Source: Eubacterium sp.
GTDB taxonomy: Bacteria > Bacillota > Clostridia > Oscillospirales > Acutalibacteraceae
DNA: 49,847 nt
Direction: 5' to 3'
NCBI GenBank assembly: GCA_017886765.1
Contig: JAGHJI010000067.1
Coordinates: 1 to 49,847, forward strand
This document shows positions 9,208 to 18,665 of the stretch, in pieces; position 1 is the first letter of the stretch; each line of letters opens with the position of its first letter. The notes beneath the pieces were generated by a model. It was not told the origin of the DNA, made no database searches, and worked only from the letters and a program-made list of their open reading frames with translations. Position numbers and translations under genes: made by a program.

Positions 9208-10032
9208 TTATCTTATCACCCACAGATTATTTATCTGGTCGTAAATATCTTCATAGTCCCAGGTTTTTTGGGAATTTGCGTAGCTGTTAGGATCGTTGAT
9301 CTTTATTTTACCGTTTTCATATCCTGTCATTACTATAAAATGACCGGTTGAAGTGAAAACGCCCGGTCCCATTACACAGATGATGGGATTGCCCACCTCT
9401 AAATTATTGATGATACGCTGTTTATCAAGAGGAATTTCCGTAACGTCCATGCCTAATTTTTCACCGCCCTCGCTGATCAGTGTCCAGAGCGAGCCGCTGC
9501 CGGCAACGCAGTATCCGTTTTCCTTTGCCCATTCCAGCATATAATCAGGGGAATATTTGGTGTCCTGTAATACATAAACGGCAGCCATTGACAGACATAC
9601 GGGACCGCAACCTGTTAAACCTGCCACATCATCGCCGTACAGGATATATCCCCAGCGCTTGTCCCACTGCATAAAAAGAGGTACGCTGTTGCAGTTCTTA
9701 TATTCCTTGAGGTTTACTTTGTGTTTTTTATCTTTTTCCTTCGGATATGACAGGACAAAATCCTTGGTTTCACTGTTCCTGCCGAGAAGTTCAATCAGGC
9801 TTTCGGGATAATCGTCCATGCTCAGTCTGTGTTTATCGGCATATTCGCTGACTGTTTCTTTGGCATCAGCATAATTTTTTATATTGGCGTCCGTGCTGTA
9901 TATGATATTGTTCTGTGCATTTCCGGTGTTTGATTCAATAACGGAATAGGATATGACCGCGCAGATTATGATTATTATGGTTGAGAGGATAAGAAGTTTC
10001 CCCTGATTGCCTGTTTTATTTTTACTGTTCAT
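9208..10032 (-). CDS. C39-like peptidase family protein, membrane-anchored
   Basis: 274 residues, with a short basic N-terminus, one transmembrane helix at about 13-32 (LLILSTIIIIICAVISYSVI) and an extracellular papain-like domain. The likely catalytic set is C142 in LTGCGPVCLSMA, H231 in TGHFIVMTGY and D247 in INDPNS. Proteins of this type are related to the C39 peptidases of bacteriocin exporters but stand alone here, with no ABC transporter and no double-glycine peptide nearby. Cleavage of a peptide or an envelope crosslink is possible; the substrate is unknown. The gene follows a VanRS-like pair by 89 bases. Its Shine-Dalgarno AGGAGG is 9 bases before the ATG and lies inside a strong hairpin, which suggests control of translation. 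Confidence 0.88.
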   Translation of the reverse strand: MNSKNKTGNQGKLLILSTIIIIICAVISYSVIESNTGNAQNNIIYSTDANIKNYADAKETVSEYADKHRLSMDDYPESLIELLGRNSETKDFVLSYPKEKDKKHKVNLKEYKNCNSVPLFMQWDKRWGYILYGDDVAGLTGCGPVCLSMAAVYVLQDTKYSPDYMLEWAKENGYCVAGSGSLWTLISEGGEKLGMDVTEIPLDKQRIINNLEVGNPIICVMGPGVFTSTGHFIVMTGYENGKIKINDPNSYANSQKTWDYEDIYDQINNLWVIR

Positions 10033-10035
10033 AAT

Positions 10036-10082
10036 AAAAGACCTCCTAAATGATACGTTTATGGTATCAGAAAGGAGGTTTT
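10036..10082 (-). promoter_or_regulatory. Hairpin that pairs with the C39 gene's Shine-Dalgarno sequence
   Basis: On the minus strand AAAACCTCCTTTCTGATAC pairs imperfectly with GTATCATTTAGGAGGTCTTT around a 7-base loop. The second arm contains the AGGAGG used by the downstream ATG, so the closed hairpin would hide the ribosome-binding site. It could also act as an attenuator or terminator of read-through from vanS-like, because TCTTTTATT follows. On the plus strand the same hairpin is followed by TTTTCTTTTTTT. Confidence 0.6.
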
Positions 10083-10121
10083 CTTTTTTTAAATATTAAG
10101 GTCGGATTTCTTAAGATTTTC

Positions 10122-11204
10122 TTACAAATTAAGGGTTACTGTAAAAGTGGTGAAATAATCGTCGCTTTTGGCGGTGATTGTTCCGCCGTGCAGCTCGATG
10201 ATCTGCTTGGCGATGGCAAGCCCCAGACCCGCCCCGCCCGTTGTACTTGCTCGTGCGTTATCGGCTCTGAAAAACTTTTCAAATATCATACTGAGTTTTT
10301 GCTCAGGGATTTTGTCGCCTCTGTTTTTAAAGGAAATAACAGCCCTGCCGTTTTCAGTGTGTGCGGATATGGTTATCTGGGAATCAGGATAGCTGTAGCT
10401 GACGGCGTTTCTCATCAGATTGTCAAACACACGGGAAAACTTGTCGGCGTCGCCGACGATTTTGATCCTGTTTTGTACGGATACATTACAGGTCAGTCCC
10501 TTTTCTTTAAGCAGAGGATAAAATTCCTCCGCAATCTGGTTGATCATCATTGTCAGATCAATGTGATTGTTTTCAAGCGCGATCGACTGTAAATTAAATC
10601 TCGTAATATCAAAAAATTCATTGATGAGCGTTTCCAGGCGGTATGCTTTTTCAAGGGCTATGCTTGTATATTTTGCGCGGTGTTCAATAGGCATTTCCGG
10701 CGATTCCTGCAAAAGTGTAAGATAACCGATAACGGATGTCAGCGGCGTTTTCAAATCGTGGGCGAGATAGACGACCAAATCATTTTTACGCTGTTCCGCC
10801 TCCTGAGCCAAATATTCCCTGTATTTCAGAGCGTTTTTAATGCTGTTTTCTGTTTTTGCATGCACGGGCTTTATTACCCGGGGAAGATCAGGTGTTTTAT
10901 AGTCATCCTCCAAAACGCCTGAAAAAGCGTCGTAGCTCTTATCCAGAAAGCCGGCAGTCCTTGACAGGAAGATCGCGGTGCCGATCAGCAGAAAGACCAG
11001 ATACACCGCTGCCGAGAATAAAAAGTATACAAGAAGATATACGTTGTTGCTGTATGCTGTACCGCCGAAAAACTGATATTTTATCTCATTGAGCCAATAT
11101 ATGGCGCTTGAGGCAAACAGCAGTGTCAAAAAAACCCACAAAACTGCGGAAATAAGGATAAACAGAAAATATCTTATAAGAATCTTGGTTTTAATTTTTT
11201 TCAA
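10122..11204 (-). CDS. VanS-like sensor histidine kinase
   Basis: Membrane sensor kinase of 360 residues. Two transmembrane helices at about 11-37 and 55-81 enclose a short extracellular loop of about 18 residues. The H-box YLAHDLKTPLTSVIGYL has phospho-accepting H149. N-box DNLMRNAVSYSYPD, G1/F boxes IFEKFFRADNARAS and G2 box TGGAGLGLAIAKQI follow. Wording throughout the kinase core matches the VanS family closely (AYRLETLINEFFDITRFNLQ). The short loop is VanS-like, but no vanH, vanA or vanX homologue is present, so this does not indicate resistance. It overlaps the response regulator by 14 bases. Envelope or antibiotic stress sensing is inferred. Confidence 0.94.
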   Translation of the reverse strand: MKKIKTKILIRYFLFILISAVLWVFLTLLFASSAIYWLNEIKYQFFGGTAYSNNVYLLVYFLFSAAVYLVFLLIGTAIFLSRTAGFLDKSYDAFSGVLEDDYKTPDLPRVIKPVHAKTENSIKNALKYREYLAQEAEQRKNDLVVYLAHDLKTPLTSVIGYLTLLQESPEMPIEHRAKYTSIALEKAYRLETLINEFFDITRFNLQSIALENNHIDLTMMINQIAEEFYPLLKEKGLTCNVSVQNRIKIVGDADKFSRVFDNLMRNAVSYSYPDSQITISAHTENGRAVISFKNRGDKIPEQKLSMIFEKFFRADNARASTTGGAGLGLAIAKQIIELHGGTITAKSDDYFTTFTVTLNL

Positions 11205-11883
11205 TTTTATAACCTACTCCCCATACGGTTTTAATAAATTTGGGATTACGTGACGGCTCGTGCAGCTTTTCCCTTATCCTGCGTATATGGACCATAACCG
11301 TATTGTTGCTGTCCAGATATTTTTCTCCCCACACCTTTTCAAAGATTTCCTCGGTGGAAACGACCTTATTGGCATTTTCACACAGCAGCCAGACGATTTT
11401 GAATTCAGTGGGCGTGAGCTGTACGGGCTTTTCGTAAAGCGTACACTGATGCGTATCGTTATTCACTATGAGTCCGGCGTAATCAAAGATGTTTTCATCC
11501 GCCGGTTTGCCGCCGTTATATTGTGTGTATCGCCTTAACTGCGCTTTTACGCGTGATACCATTTCAATCGGATTAAAGGGCTTGGTGATATAATCGTCCG
11601 CGCCGAGAGACAAGCCGGTGATTTTATCCGTATCCTCAACCTTGGCCGTCAGCATAATAACCGGGAAAGTAAAGTTTTTCTCACGTATTTTTCTGAGCAC
11701 GGAAAAGCCGTCCGTGTCAGGCAGCATAACGTCTAACAATGCCAGGTCAATATGCGTGTTTGAGATACATTCCAGGGCGCTTTTGCTGTTATGGAATTTA
11801 AAGACCGTGTATCCCTCGTTTTTCAGGAACACCTCGACCAAATCTCCTATTTCCGCCTCATCATCAAGAACAAGAATATTCAT
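11191..11883 (-). CDS. VanR-like response regulator (OmpR/PhoB type)
   Basis: 230 residues from the ATG at 11883, chosen because GGAGGCGG lies directly upstream; an earlier in-frame start lacks a ribosome-binding site. The receiver domain has LDDEAE, the phospho-acceptor in LLDVMLPDTDG and KPF near residue 100. The C-terminal winged helix includes NNTVMVHIRRIREKL and ends FIKTVWGVGYKIEKN, very close to VanR. It is the first gene of the operon with the kinase and has its own promoter. Confidence 0.95.
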   Translation of the reverse strand: MNILVLDDEAEIGDLVEVFLKNEGYTVFKFHNSKSALECISNTHIDLALLDVMLPDTDGFSVLRKIREKNFTFPVIMLTAKVEDTDKITGLSLGADDYITKPFNPIEMVSRVKAQLRRYTQYNGGKPADENIFDYAGLIVNNDTHQCTLYEKPVQLTPTEFKIVWLLCENANKVVSTEEIFEKVWGEKYLDSNNTVMVHIRRIREKLHEPSRNPKFIKTVWGVGYKIEKN

Positions 11884-11908
11884 ACGTCCGCCTCCTGTAA
11901 TATGTAGT

Positions 11909-11937
11909 ATTATAGCATTCATATCGGTTTGCCGCAA
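11909..11937 (-). promoter_or_regulatory. Sigma-A promoter for the VanRS-like operon
   Basis: TTGCGG (11932-11937), 17-base spacer and TATAAT (11909-11914) on the minus strand, about 26 bases before the start codon. The -35 directly abuts the trp operon terminator. Confidence 0.65.
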
Positions 11938-11966
11938 CAAAAAAAGACTCCCGTTATCAGGGAGTC
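11938..11966 (-). terminator. Rho-independent terminator of the trp operon
   Basis: On the minus strand GACTCCC and GGGAGTC pair around a 7-base loop, followed by at least six U residues. It is 19 bases beyond the trpA stop codon. Confidence 0.85.
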
Positions 11967-11985
11967 GTGTGGAGATATGTGATTA

Positions 11986-12756
11986 TTAACTGATTGCGTC
12001 TTTCATGGACTTAACATATTCATACACTTTTTCAGGTGCGTTTTGACCGTATTCGGCAACAATTTTTACAATGGCGGATCCCACGATGATACCGTCTGCG
12101 ATATGGGAATATTTCTTTGCCTGTTCAGGCGTGTTGATACCGAAGCCGATGGCGACAGGTGTGTCCGTTACCTCTCTGATTGCTTTTGTGATGGACTCCA
12201 GGTCGGTTTTGATCTCTTCCCTCGTTCCGGTAACGCCCAGGGAGGAGACTGTATAAACAAAGCCCTGTGCATCCTTTGCAATCATCTTGATTCTGTCCTC
12301 GCTGGTGGGCGCGATAAGGGATATTACGTCTATGCCGTAATGCTCAGCCACACTTTGCACCTCATCCTTTTCCTCATAGGGAAGATCGGGAATGATGACG
12401 CCACTGATTCCGGCGTCCTTTGCTTTTTGCAGGAATCTGTCATACCCGTATTTGAAAAGAACATTCAGGTATGTCATATATACGAGAGGGACATCCGTCT
12501 GTGCGGATACCTTTTTTGTCAGATCAAATACCTTGTCGGTGGTTGTGCCCTGTGAAAGGGAACGGAGGTTTGCCTCCTGTATCACCGGGCCTTCGGCAAT
12601 GGGGTCTGAAAAGGGTATGCCGATTTCAATCAGGTCGCATCCGCCCTTTGCCATATTCAGCATGATCTGCTCGCTGACCTGAAGGTCAGGATCGCCTGCG
12701 GTAACGAAGCCGATAAAAGCCTTTTTGTTTTCAAACGCTTTTTTAATATTACTCAT
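11986..12756 (-). CDS. trpA: Tryptophan synthase alpha subunit
   Basis: Cleaves indole-3-glycerol phosphate to indole and glyceraldehyde-3-phosphate, passing indole to TrpB. 256 residues from the ATG at 12756, which overlaps the trpB stop by 8 bases; AGGGGG 10 bases upstream supports it over an in-frame TTG three codons earlier. Signatures: FVTAGDPD, the catalytic Glu in [27 protein letters not shown] and GFGINTPEQ. Last gene of the operon, directly before the terminator. Confidence 0.97.
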   Translation of the reverse strand: MSNIKKAFENKKAFIGFVTAGDPDLQVSEQIMLNMAKGGCDLIEIGIPFSDPIAEGPVIQEANLRSLSQGTTTDKVFDLTKKVSAQTDVPLVYMTYLNVLFKYGYDRFLQKAKDAGISGVIIPDLPYEEKDEVQSVAEHYGIDVISLIAPTSEDRIKMIAKDAQGFVYTVSSLGVTGTREEIKTDLESITKAIREVTDTPVAIGFGINTPEQAKKYSHIADGIIVGSAIVKIVAEYGQNAPEKVYEYVKSMKDAIS

Positions 12757-13933
12757 TGATCTCAATCCCCCTGTATCTCGCGATTGCCGCCACGTCCTTG
12801 TCGCCCCTGCCGGAAAGGCAGCAGATGATGATATCGTCCTTACTCATTTCAGGCGCGATTTTCATAAGATGCGCTACTGCGTGGGCGGACTCTATGGCGC
12901 ATATGATACCCTCTGTTTTTGCGATATATTCAAAGGCGTTTACCGCCTCGTCGTCGGTGACCGCCACATATTCCGCCCTGCCGGTGTCGTGGAGATAAGC
13001 GTGCTCCGGTCCCACGCCCGGGTAATCGAGCCCTGCACTGATGGAATAGACAGGCGCGATCTGGCCGTATTCGTTCTGGCAGAAGTAGGATTTCATACCG
13101 TGGAAAACGCCCAGCGTACCTGTTGATATGGTTGCCGCCGTTTCTCCGGTATGGATGCCCTTTCCTGCTGCTTCGCAGCCGATGAGGCGGACATCCTTGT
13201 CCTCAATGAAATGGTAGAACATTCCCATGGCGTTGGAGCCGCCGCCCACGCATGCCATGACTGCTGACGGCAGTCTGCCTTCAAGTTCAAGAATCTGCGC
13301 TTTTGCTTCTTTGGATATAACCGACTGAAAGTCCCTGACGATCATCGGATACGGGTGAGGACCCATAACGGAACCCAAAACATAAAGCGTGTCGTCCACA
13401 CGGGAGACCCATTCGCGCATTGCCTCGTTTACAGCATCCTTAAGGGTCATCGTTCCGGTTGTTACAGGGTGTACCTTTGCGCCCAGGAGTTCCATGCGGT
13501 AAACATTCAGCGCTTGGCGGACCGTGTCCTCTTTGCCCATAAAGATTTCACATTCCATACCCATCAGAGCGGCGGCGGTTGCCGTTGCCACACCGTGTTG
13601 CCCCGCGCCGGTTTCGGCGATGACTCGGGTCTTTCCCATTTTCTTTGCCAGCAGGCACTGCCCCAGCACATTGTTGATTTTGTGACTGCCGGTGTGGTTG
13701 AGGTCCTCGCGCTTTAAATAGATTTTTGCGCCGCCCAGATCCTTCGTCATATTTTCCGCATAATAGAGCAATGACGGTCTGCCGGCATACTCCTTAAAAA
13801 GTTTGTCCAGCTCAGCGTTAAATGCAGGGTCGTTTTTGTAATGCTCATATGCTTTTTCAAGATTCTGTATTTCATTCATCAGCGTTTCCGGTATATATTG
13901 GCCGCCGTGAATACCGTATCTTCCTTTACTCAT
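12749..13933 (-). CDS. trpB: Tryptophan synthase beta subunit
   Basis: PLP enzyme that joins indole and serine to tryptophan. 394 residues from the ATG at 13933 (GGAG at 8 bases spacing); the ATGA overlap with trpF indicates translational coupling. The PLP lysine is in [14 protein letters not shown], and the catalytic Glu lies in [11 protein letters not shown]. The phosphate-binding [12 protein letters not shown] loop and the C-terminal CLSGRGDKD are all present. Full length, classical TrpB1 type. Confidence 0.98.
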   Translation of the reverse strand: MSKGRYGIHGGQYIPETLMNEIQNLEKAYEHYKNDPAFNAELDKLFKEYAGRPSLLYYAENMTKDLGGAKIYLKREDLNHTGSHKINNVLGQCLLAKKMGKTRVIAETGAGQHGVATATAAALMGMECEIFMGKEDTVRQALNVYRMELLGAKVHPVTTGTMTLKDAVNEAMREWVSRVDDTLYVLGSVMGPHPYPMIVRDFQSVISKEAKAQILELEGRLPSAVMACVGGGSNAMGMFYHFIEDKDVRLIGCEAAGKGIHTGETAATISTGTLGVFHGMKSYFCQNEYGQIAPVYSISAGLDYPGVGPEHAYLHDTGRAEYVAVTDDEAVNAFEYIAKTEGIICAIESAHAVAHLMKIAPEMSKDDIIICCLSGRGDKDVAAIARYRGIEINE

Positions 13934-14502
13934 CTTACACACTCCATAATCTGTTTTATTTTATTATAATCTTTCACTCCGTCTGTTTCAACAGCGGAGG
14001 AAACGTCGATACAATAGGGACTTATTTCATCTATTGCTTTGGGAATATTCTGCGGATTCAGACCTCCGGCAAGGAAAAAGGGCTTATCCGTGCGGGGTAT
14101 CCTGTTCCAGTCAAAGACTTTTCCCGTACCTGTTCCCGAATCGAACAAAAAATACGCCGTGTCATAATCGTTTATTTTATCAAACCTATCCGGCTTAAAA
14201 TACTTTATCACCGGAGCGTTTATTTCGGCGCAGTACAACGGACTTTCCTCACCGTGAAGCTGTACCAGGTCAATGACACCCTCGGCGATATATTCGTTTA
14301 TTCTGCCGGCATCATCGTCAACAAAAACGCCAACCGCTTTTATCCCGGTGTTAAGCGCCGCTTTCAGCGTCCTTGCCGTATCCGCCGTAATACTGCGCTT
14401 AAAGCCTGGGGTAAGAATAAAACCGATATAGTCAGGCTTAAGTTCATTTACATAACGGATATCTTCCGTACGCCGTAAGCCGCATATCTTAATCTTTGCC
14501 AT
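13930..14502 (-). CDS. trpF: Phosphoribosylanthranilate isomerase
   Basis: Amadori rearrangement step of tryptophan synthesis. 190 residues, on the short side for the family. The KICGLRR motif with its catalytic Cys is near residue 7; GVFVDDD has the catalytic Asp; LVQLHGEE and the phosphate-binding [10 protein letters not shown] and IDVSSAVET follow. It overlaps trpC by 14 bases and trpB by 4. Confidence 0.97.
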   Translation of the reverse strand: MAKIKICGLRRTEDIRYVNELKPDYIGFILTPGFKRSITADTARTLKAALNTGIKAVGVFVDDDAGRINEYIAEGVIDLVQLHGEESPLYCAEINAPVIKYFKPDRFDKINDYDTAYFLFDSGTGTGKVFDWNRIPRTDKPFFLAGGLNPQNIPKAIDEISPYCIDVSSAVETDGVKDYNKIKQIMECVR

Positions 14503-15277
14503 ACAAAAGCTCCTTTAACGCCGCTCCTTTGTCCTTTGCCCGCATAAGCGTTTCGCCTATCAGAACGGCGTCCGTACCGTTTTCAAGCAGCACTTTGATA
14601 TCGTCATGCGTTTTGATTCCGCTTTCGGACACAAAGAGAATGTCTTTCGGTATCAAATTGCGGTACCTTGTTGAATGGTTCACGTCCACCGTAAAATCCT
14701 TTAAATTCCGGTTGTTTACGCCGATGATTCTTGCACCGGCGGATAACGCCGTTTCGATTTCCTTTTCATCATGCGCCTCCACAAGAGCGGATATGCCCAA
14801 AGTGTCGCAGATTTCAATATACCTTTTTATCGTGTCCGTGTCAAGCAACGCGCATATCAGCAAAACGGCCTTTGCCCCCAGGAGCTTTGACTCGTAAAGC
14901 TGATATTCACATACCGTGAAATCCTTTCTTAATACGGGAATGGAAACCGCGGCGGAGATTTCCGTCAGGTATCTGTCGCTGCCCATAAACCATTTCGGCT
15001 CGGTGAGACAGCTTATACAGGCCGCGCCGGCACTCTCGTATGCCTTGGCGATCTGAAGATAAGGGAAATCTTCTGCGATAATACCCTTTGACGGCGACGC
15101 TTTTTTGACCTCGCAGATAAAGGAAAGCGTTTTTGTCCTGAGGTTTTTTTCAAATTCAAAATTTCCTTTCGGTATCGACAGCGCCTGCTCCCGTACCCTT
15201 TCCGCCGGTACGTCCTTTATTATGTTATTGTAACGCGCTCTGGTGTAATCTGCGATTTTTTCTAAAATATCCGCCAT
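14489..15277 (-). CDS. trpC: Indole-3-glycerol-phosphate synthase
   Basis: Ring closure of the isomerised anthranilate intermediate to indole-3-glycerol phosphate. 262 residues, full length, TIM barrel. Visible signatures: ICEVKKASPSKG, RKDFTVCEYQLYESKLLGAK, IGVNNRNLKDFTVD and LFVSESGI. The start codon lies 2 bases after the trpD stop. Confidence 0.97.
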   Translation of the reverse strand: MADILEKIADYTRARYNNIIKDVPAERVREQALSIPKGNFEFEKNLRTKTLSFICEVKKASPSKGIIAEDFPYLQIAKAYESAGAACISCLTEPKWFMGSDRYLTEISAAVSIPVLRKDFTVCEYQLYESKLLGAKAVLLICALLDTDTIKRYIEICDTLGISALVEAHDEKEIETALSAGARIIGVNNRNLKDFTVDVNHSTRYRNLIPKDILFVSESGIKTHDDIKVLLENGTDAVLIGETLMRAKDKGAALKELLYGKD

Positions 15278-15279
15278 AA

Positions 15280-16293
15280 TCAGTTACCGTTGGTTGTTTT
15301 GATAAAGTTTTGGAGCAGTTCATATCCCTTGCCTGAGGCAAGAACTTTCTCAGCCCTTTTAACGCCTTCTTTGAGCGTGATTCCGTCCTCAGCCACATAG
15401 ATGCATGCTCCGGCGTTTAAGGCAACTGCGTTTTTCTGAGCCTGCGTTCCTTCGCCTTTCAGTAATGCTGTTGTAATCGCCGCATTTTCCTGCGGCGTAC
15501 CGCCGAGAAGTTCCGCTTTTGAAACACGCGCATAACCGAAATCTTCAGGCTTTATTGTGTAATAAATGATTTTTTCGCCGCGTATTTCCGCCACCTTGGT
15601 TTCGGCGCAGGCGCTTATCTCGTCAAGACCGTCCGTTCCGTAAACTACCATAGCGTCGCTGATTTTCAGCTTTACAAGCGCCTTGGCGATCTTTTCAACA
15701 TAATCTTCTTTGAATACACCCAGAAGCATCCTGTCAGCCCTGCCCGGATTGGTCAGCGGACCGAGGATATTGAAAACGGTCCTGATGCCGATCTCCTTGC
15801 GTACGGGACCCACAAACCGCATGGCGTTGTGGTATTTCTGGGCGAAGAAAAAGACGATGTTGTTTTCATCCAGGGATTTCTTCATGACTTCGGGCTCGCA
15901 GTCGATTTTAACGCCCAGCGCCTCCAGACAGTCCGCCGTTCCGCATTTTGAGGACGCCGCACGGTTGCCGTGCTTTGCGATAGTCACGTCTGCTGCCGCA
16001 GCGACCAGACCTGCTGTTGTGGAGATGTTAAATGAGTTTGACATATCGCCGCCGGTACCGACGATATCCAGGGCATGTCTGCCGATGTCAAACTGCATTG
16101 CCCTTGAGCGCATGCCCTCGGCGGCGCCCGCGATCTCGTCCTCCGTTTCTCCTTTTATTGCAAGGGCAGTCAGAAAAGCGGATATCACTGTGGGCGATAC
16201 CTCGCCGCTCATGATTTCGTCAATTGCCTGTCTTGCTTCTTCAAAAGTGAGGTCATTTTTTGCAACCACTTTATTCAGTAATTCGTTTATCAT
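15280..16293 (-). CDS. trpD: Anthranilate phosphoribosyltransferase
   Basis: Transfers phosphoribose from PRPP to anthranilate. 337 residues. The PRPP loop is DIVGTGGDMSNSFNISTTAG; KHGNRAASSKCG and GPLTNPGRADRMLLGV are also present. A separate enzyme, not fused to TrpG. It starts 3 bases after the trpG stop with AGGC/GGAGG in the trpG end as ribosome-binding site. Confidence 0.97.
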   Translation of the reverse strand: MINELLNKVVAKNDLTFEEARQAIDEIMSGEVSPTVISAFLTALAIKGETEDEIAGAAEGMRSRAMQFDIGRHALDIVGTGGDMSNSFNISTTAGLVAAAADVTIAKHGNRAASSKCGTADCLEALGVKIDCEPEVMKKSLDENNIVFFFAQKYHNAMRFVGPVRKEIGIRTVFNILGPLTNPGRADRMLLGVFKEDYVEKIAKALVKLKISDAMVVYGTDGLDEISACAETKVAEIRGEKIIYYTIKPEDFGYARVSKAELLGGTPQENAAITTALLKGEGTQAQKNAVALNAGACIYVAEDGITLKEGVKRAEKVLASGKGYELLQNFIKTTNGN

Positions 16294-16296
16294 AAA

Positions 16297-16863
16297 TCAA
16301 GCCTCCAAAAAATTCTGAATTATTGTTATGCCGTCCGGGGTCATAATGGATTCGGGATGGAACTGAAGTCCGTATATATCCTTTGTTTTATGCTTTACCG
16401 CCATGATCTCGCCGTCATCCGTTCTGCCGATAATTTGCAGGCAGTCGGGTATGGTACGCTCAACGGCGGACAGCGAGTGGTATCTTGCCACGGGAATCCT
16501 GTTTTCCAGTCCCTTGAAAATCCGCGACGTATTGTCAATACTGCATAGGCTCTGTTTACCGTGCATAAGTTGTCGCGCGTAGCTGATTTTGGCTCCGTAA
16601 GCAGCGCAAATTGACTGATGCCCCAGACATACGCCCAGGATTTTGGATATTCCGCCAAGCTGCCTTGCGGTCTCGATACACACGCCTGCTTTCTCCGGCG
16701 TTTTGGGTCCCGGGGAAAGAACAATATATTCGGGCGCCATCGCTTTGATTTCTTCCACCGTCCTTTCATCGTTTCTGATTACTCTTATATCGGGATTGAT
16801 TGTGCCGATAAGCTGATACAGGTTGTAGGAAAAAGAATCGTAATTGTCAATTAAAAGAATCAT
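16297..16863 (-). CDS. trpG: Anthranilate synthase glutamine amidotransferase subunit
   Basis: Class-I glutaminase that feeds ammonia to TrpE. 188 residues. LLIDNYDSFSYNL at the N-terminus, nucleophile Cys in GVCLGHQSI, and the His-x-Glu pair in LQFHPESIMTP. An ATGA overlap joins it to trpE. In related bacteria the same subunit can also serve p-aminobenzoate synthase; no pabB is in view. Confidence 0.95.
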   Translation of the reverse strand: MILLIDNYDSFSYNLYQLIGTINPDIRVIRNDERTVEEIKAMAPEYIVLSPGPKTPEKAGVCIETARQLGGISKILGVCLGHQSICAAYGAKISYARQLMHGKQSLCSIDNTSRIFKGLENRIPVARYHSLSAVERTIPDCLQIIGRTDDGEIMAVKHKTKDIYGLQFHPESIMTPDGITIIQNFLEA

Positions 16864-18326
16864 TTTTCACCCTCCCCGCTGATTTCAAGCGCTTTTATCA
16901 CTGCTTTAGCTTTGTTTATACATTCCCGATGCTCTTTTTCGGCAACGGAATCGGCAACGATACCGGCGCCCGAGCGCACATAAACTTTTCCGTTTTTCTT
17001 AAAAGCAATGCGTATCGCGATGCAGGTGTCCAGATTCCCGGCAAGGTCAATATATCCGATGGCGCCGCCGTAAATGCCCCGCTTGTTATTTTCAAGTTCG
17101 TTGATGATTTCCATGGCTCTGATTTTGGGAGCGCCGGAAAGCGTTCCTGCAGGGAGAACAGCGTCTACTGCGTCCAAAGCGGATTTATCGTCCCTGATTT
17201 CACCCTTTACGGTGGAGCCGATGTGCATAACGTGACTGAATTTTAGTATCTGATGGTACTTATTCACGCTTACTGTGCCGAATTTACTGATTTTTCCCAG
17301 GTCGTTTCTGCCAAGGTCAACCAGCATATTATGCTCGGCAAGTTCTTTTTCATCCTTTAAAAGCTCGTTTTCAAGCGCTTTGTCTTGTTCAGGCGTTCTG
17401 CCTCTCGGTCTTGTGCCGGCAAGGGGATAGGTGTACAGCGTTTTGCCGTCAAGCTTGACGAGTGTTTCGGGGGAGGCGCCGGCGATTTCAATATCGTTGG
17501 AGGAGAAATAGAACATATACGGAGACGGATTCATCTTGCGTAAAACTTCATATGCGCCGAAAAGGGAGCCTTCCATTTCCGCCTCCAGCCTGTTGGAAAG
17601 GACCACCTGAAAAATGTCTCCCTCCCGGATATACCGCTTAGCTTTTTCCACCATTTCGCCGTACTGACGATTGTCAAACAGCGGCTTAAACGCTGATTTG
17701 AGGACGGGTTTAGGCGGCTCTTCGGCTTCGCCGTTTCTGATAATATCCGTCATGATTTCAAGCTCTCTTACAGCAGTATAATAGTTTCTCTCAACGTTGT
17801 CTGTCTGAAGATTGGCTATCAGAATGATTTTGTTTTCCTTGTTGTCAAAGGCGATGACCTTGTCAAAAAGCATTAGGTCAACGTCCTTGAAACTGCCGTC
17901 ATCAGCGGCGTCAAGGTTCAGCCTGGGCTCGCTGTATCTGATATAGTCATAGCTGAAATAACCCACAAGTCCTCCGGTAAACGTGGGAAGATAGCTGAGC
18001 TTAGGGCTCCTGTTCTCCTCCAAAATCTGTTTTATATACGGCTTGGGATTTGCGTGCGCCTTTTTTACGCCGTATTGGTCGATTACCGTTACGTCATAAT
18101 CCTTGCAGCTGATCTCGGCCTTGGGGTCAAAGCCGAGAAACGTGTATCGTCCGGTTTCCTGTGTGTCCTCCATGGATTCAAGCAAATAGCAGTGGGAGCT
18201 TACTTTTTTCAGCTTTTTAAGCACTTCAACGGCGGTGATCTCTGCCTCAAGCGCCGTGCTAACCGGCACGGTTTTGTAATCAAGATACTGATTTCTGATT
18301 TCATCAAGCGTAGGTTTTGTAATCAT
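16860..18326 (-). CDS. trpE: Anthranilate synthase component I
   Basis: Converts chorismate plus ammonia to anthranilate, the committed step. 488 residues. The N-terminal part holds [18 protein letters not shown], the feedback-binding segment. The chorismate domain shows [39 protein letters not shown] and [18 protein letters not shown]. Ribosome-binding site AAGGAGA before the ATG. First gene of the seven-gene operon, behind the T-box leader. Confidence 0.97.
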   Translation of the reverse strand: MITKPTLDEIRNQYLDYKTVPVSTALEAEITAVEVLKKLKKVSSHCYLLESMEDTQETGRYTFLGFDPKAEISCKDYDVTVIDQYGVKKAHANPKPYIKQILEENRSPKLSYLPTFTGGLVGYFSYDYIRYSEPRLNLDAADDGSFKDVDLMLFDKVIAFDNKENKIILIANLQTDNVERNYYTAVRELEIMTDIIRNGEAEEPPKPVLKSAFKPLFDNRQYGEMVEKAKRYIREGDIFQVVLSNRLEAEMEGSLFGAYEVLRKMNPSPYMFYFSSNDIEIAGASPETLVKLDGKTLYTYPLAGTRPRGRTPEQDKALENELLKDEKELAEHNMLVDLGRNDLGKISKFGTVSVNKYHQILKFSHVMHIGSTVKGEIRDDKSALDAVDAVLPAGTLSGAPKIRAMEIINELENNKRGIYGGAIGYIDLAGNLDTCIAIRIAFKKNGKVYVRSGAGIVADSVAEKEHRECINKAKAVIKALEISGEGEK

Positions 18327-18370
18327 AAAGTCATCTCCTTATATTTTTAGAGTGACCTTGCAAATTCAGG

Positions 18371-18664
18371 AAATAAAAAAGCCCTTGGCAATACAAACGT
18401 ATTACCAAGGACGAAATTACATTCCGCGGTGCCACCTTGATTTATGGGCAAGCCATACTCTTTGCAAGATACTATCATATCTCCGGCCACTGACGTAGGC
18501 CATCACGTTACGGGATACTCGGCAGATGCCTTTCACCGTACCCTCAGCGGTCCATTTAATAAGCCGTTTAATACTCCATTTTCAGCAACGGGAGCTCTCT
18601 GTGATTGCGTATCTTATTTTTATCTCCGCCTCAACGGTTTGATCATCAGATATTCAATTTACTA
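18371..18664 (-). promoter_or_regulatory. T-box riboswitch (tRNA-Trp sensing) of the trp operon
   Basis: The minus strand carries the T-box core AAGGTGGCACCGCGGAAT (complement of 18421-18438). Downstream is a terminator with CCTTGGTAATACG/CGTATT...CCAAGG-type arms and a run of Us (18371-18410). Upstream stem I includes the AGAGAGCT block near 18596. A TGG triplet at 18552-18554, in the position expected for the specifier loop, matches tryptophan. Uncharged tRNA-Trp would pair with specifier and T-box, form the antiterminator and allow trpEGDCFBA transcription. The T-box call is firm; the exact specifier was placed by eye. Confidence 0.93.
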
Positions 18665-18665
18665 A

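Noticed and set aside
9208-10032. Bacteriocin maturation/export system
   Set aside because: The protein has a C39-like domain, but no ABC transporter domains follow and no small double-glycine leader peptide gene was seen on either side.
10122-11883. Vancomycin resistance operon
   Set aside because: Only VanR- and VanS-like proteins are present. There is no vanH, ligase or vanX homologue anywhere in the window, and VanW-type domains at 2574 are common surface proteins.
13822-14478. 218-codon frame on the plus strand opposite trpF (and similar long frames opposite trpA, vanS-like and GH43 genes)
   Set aside because: These are antisense shadows of well-defined genes with conserved motifs; they lack ribosome-binding sites and recognisable domains.
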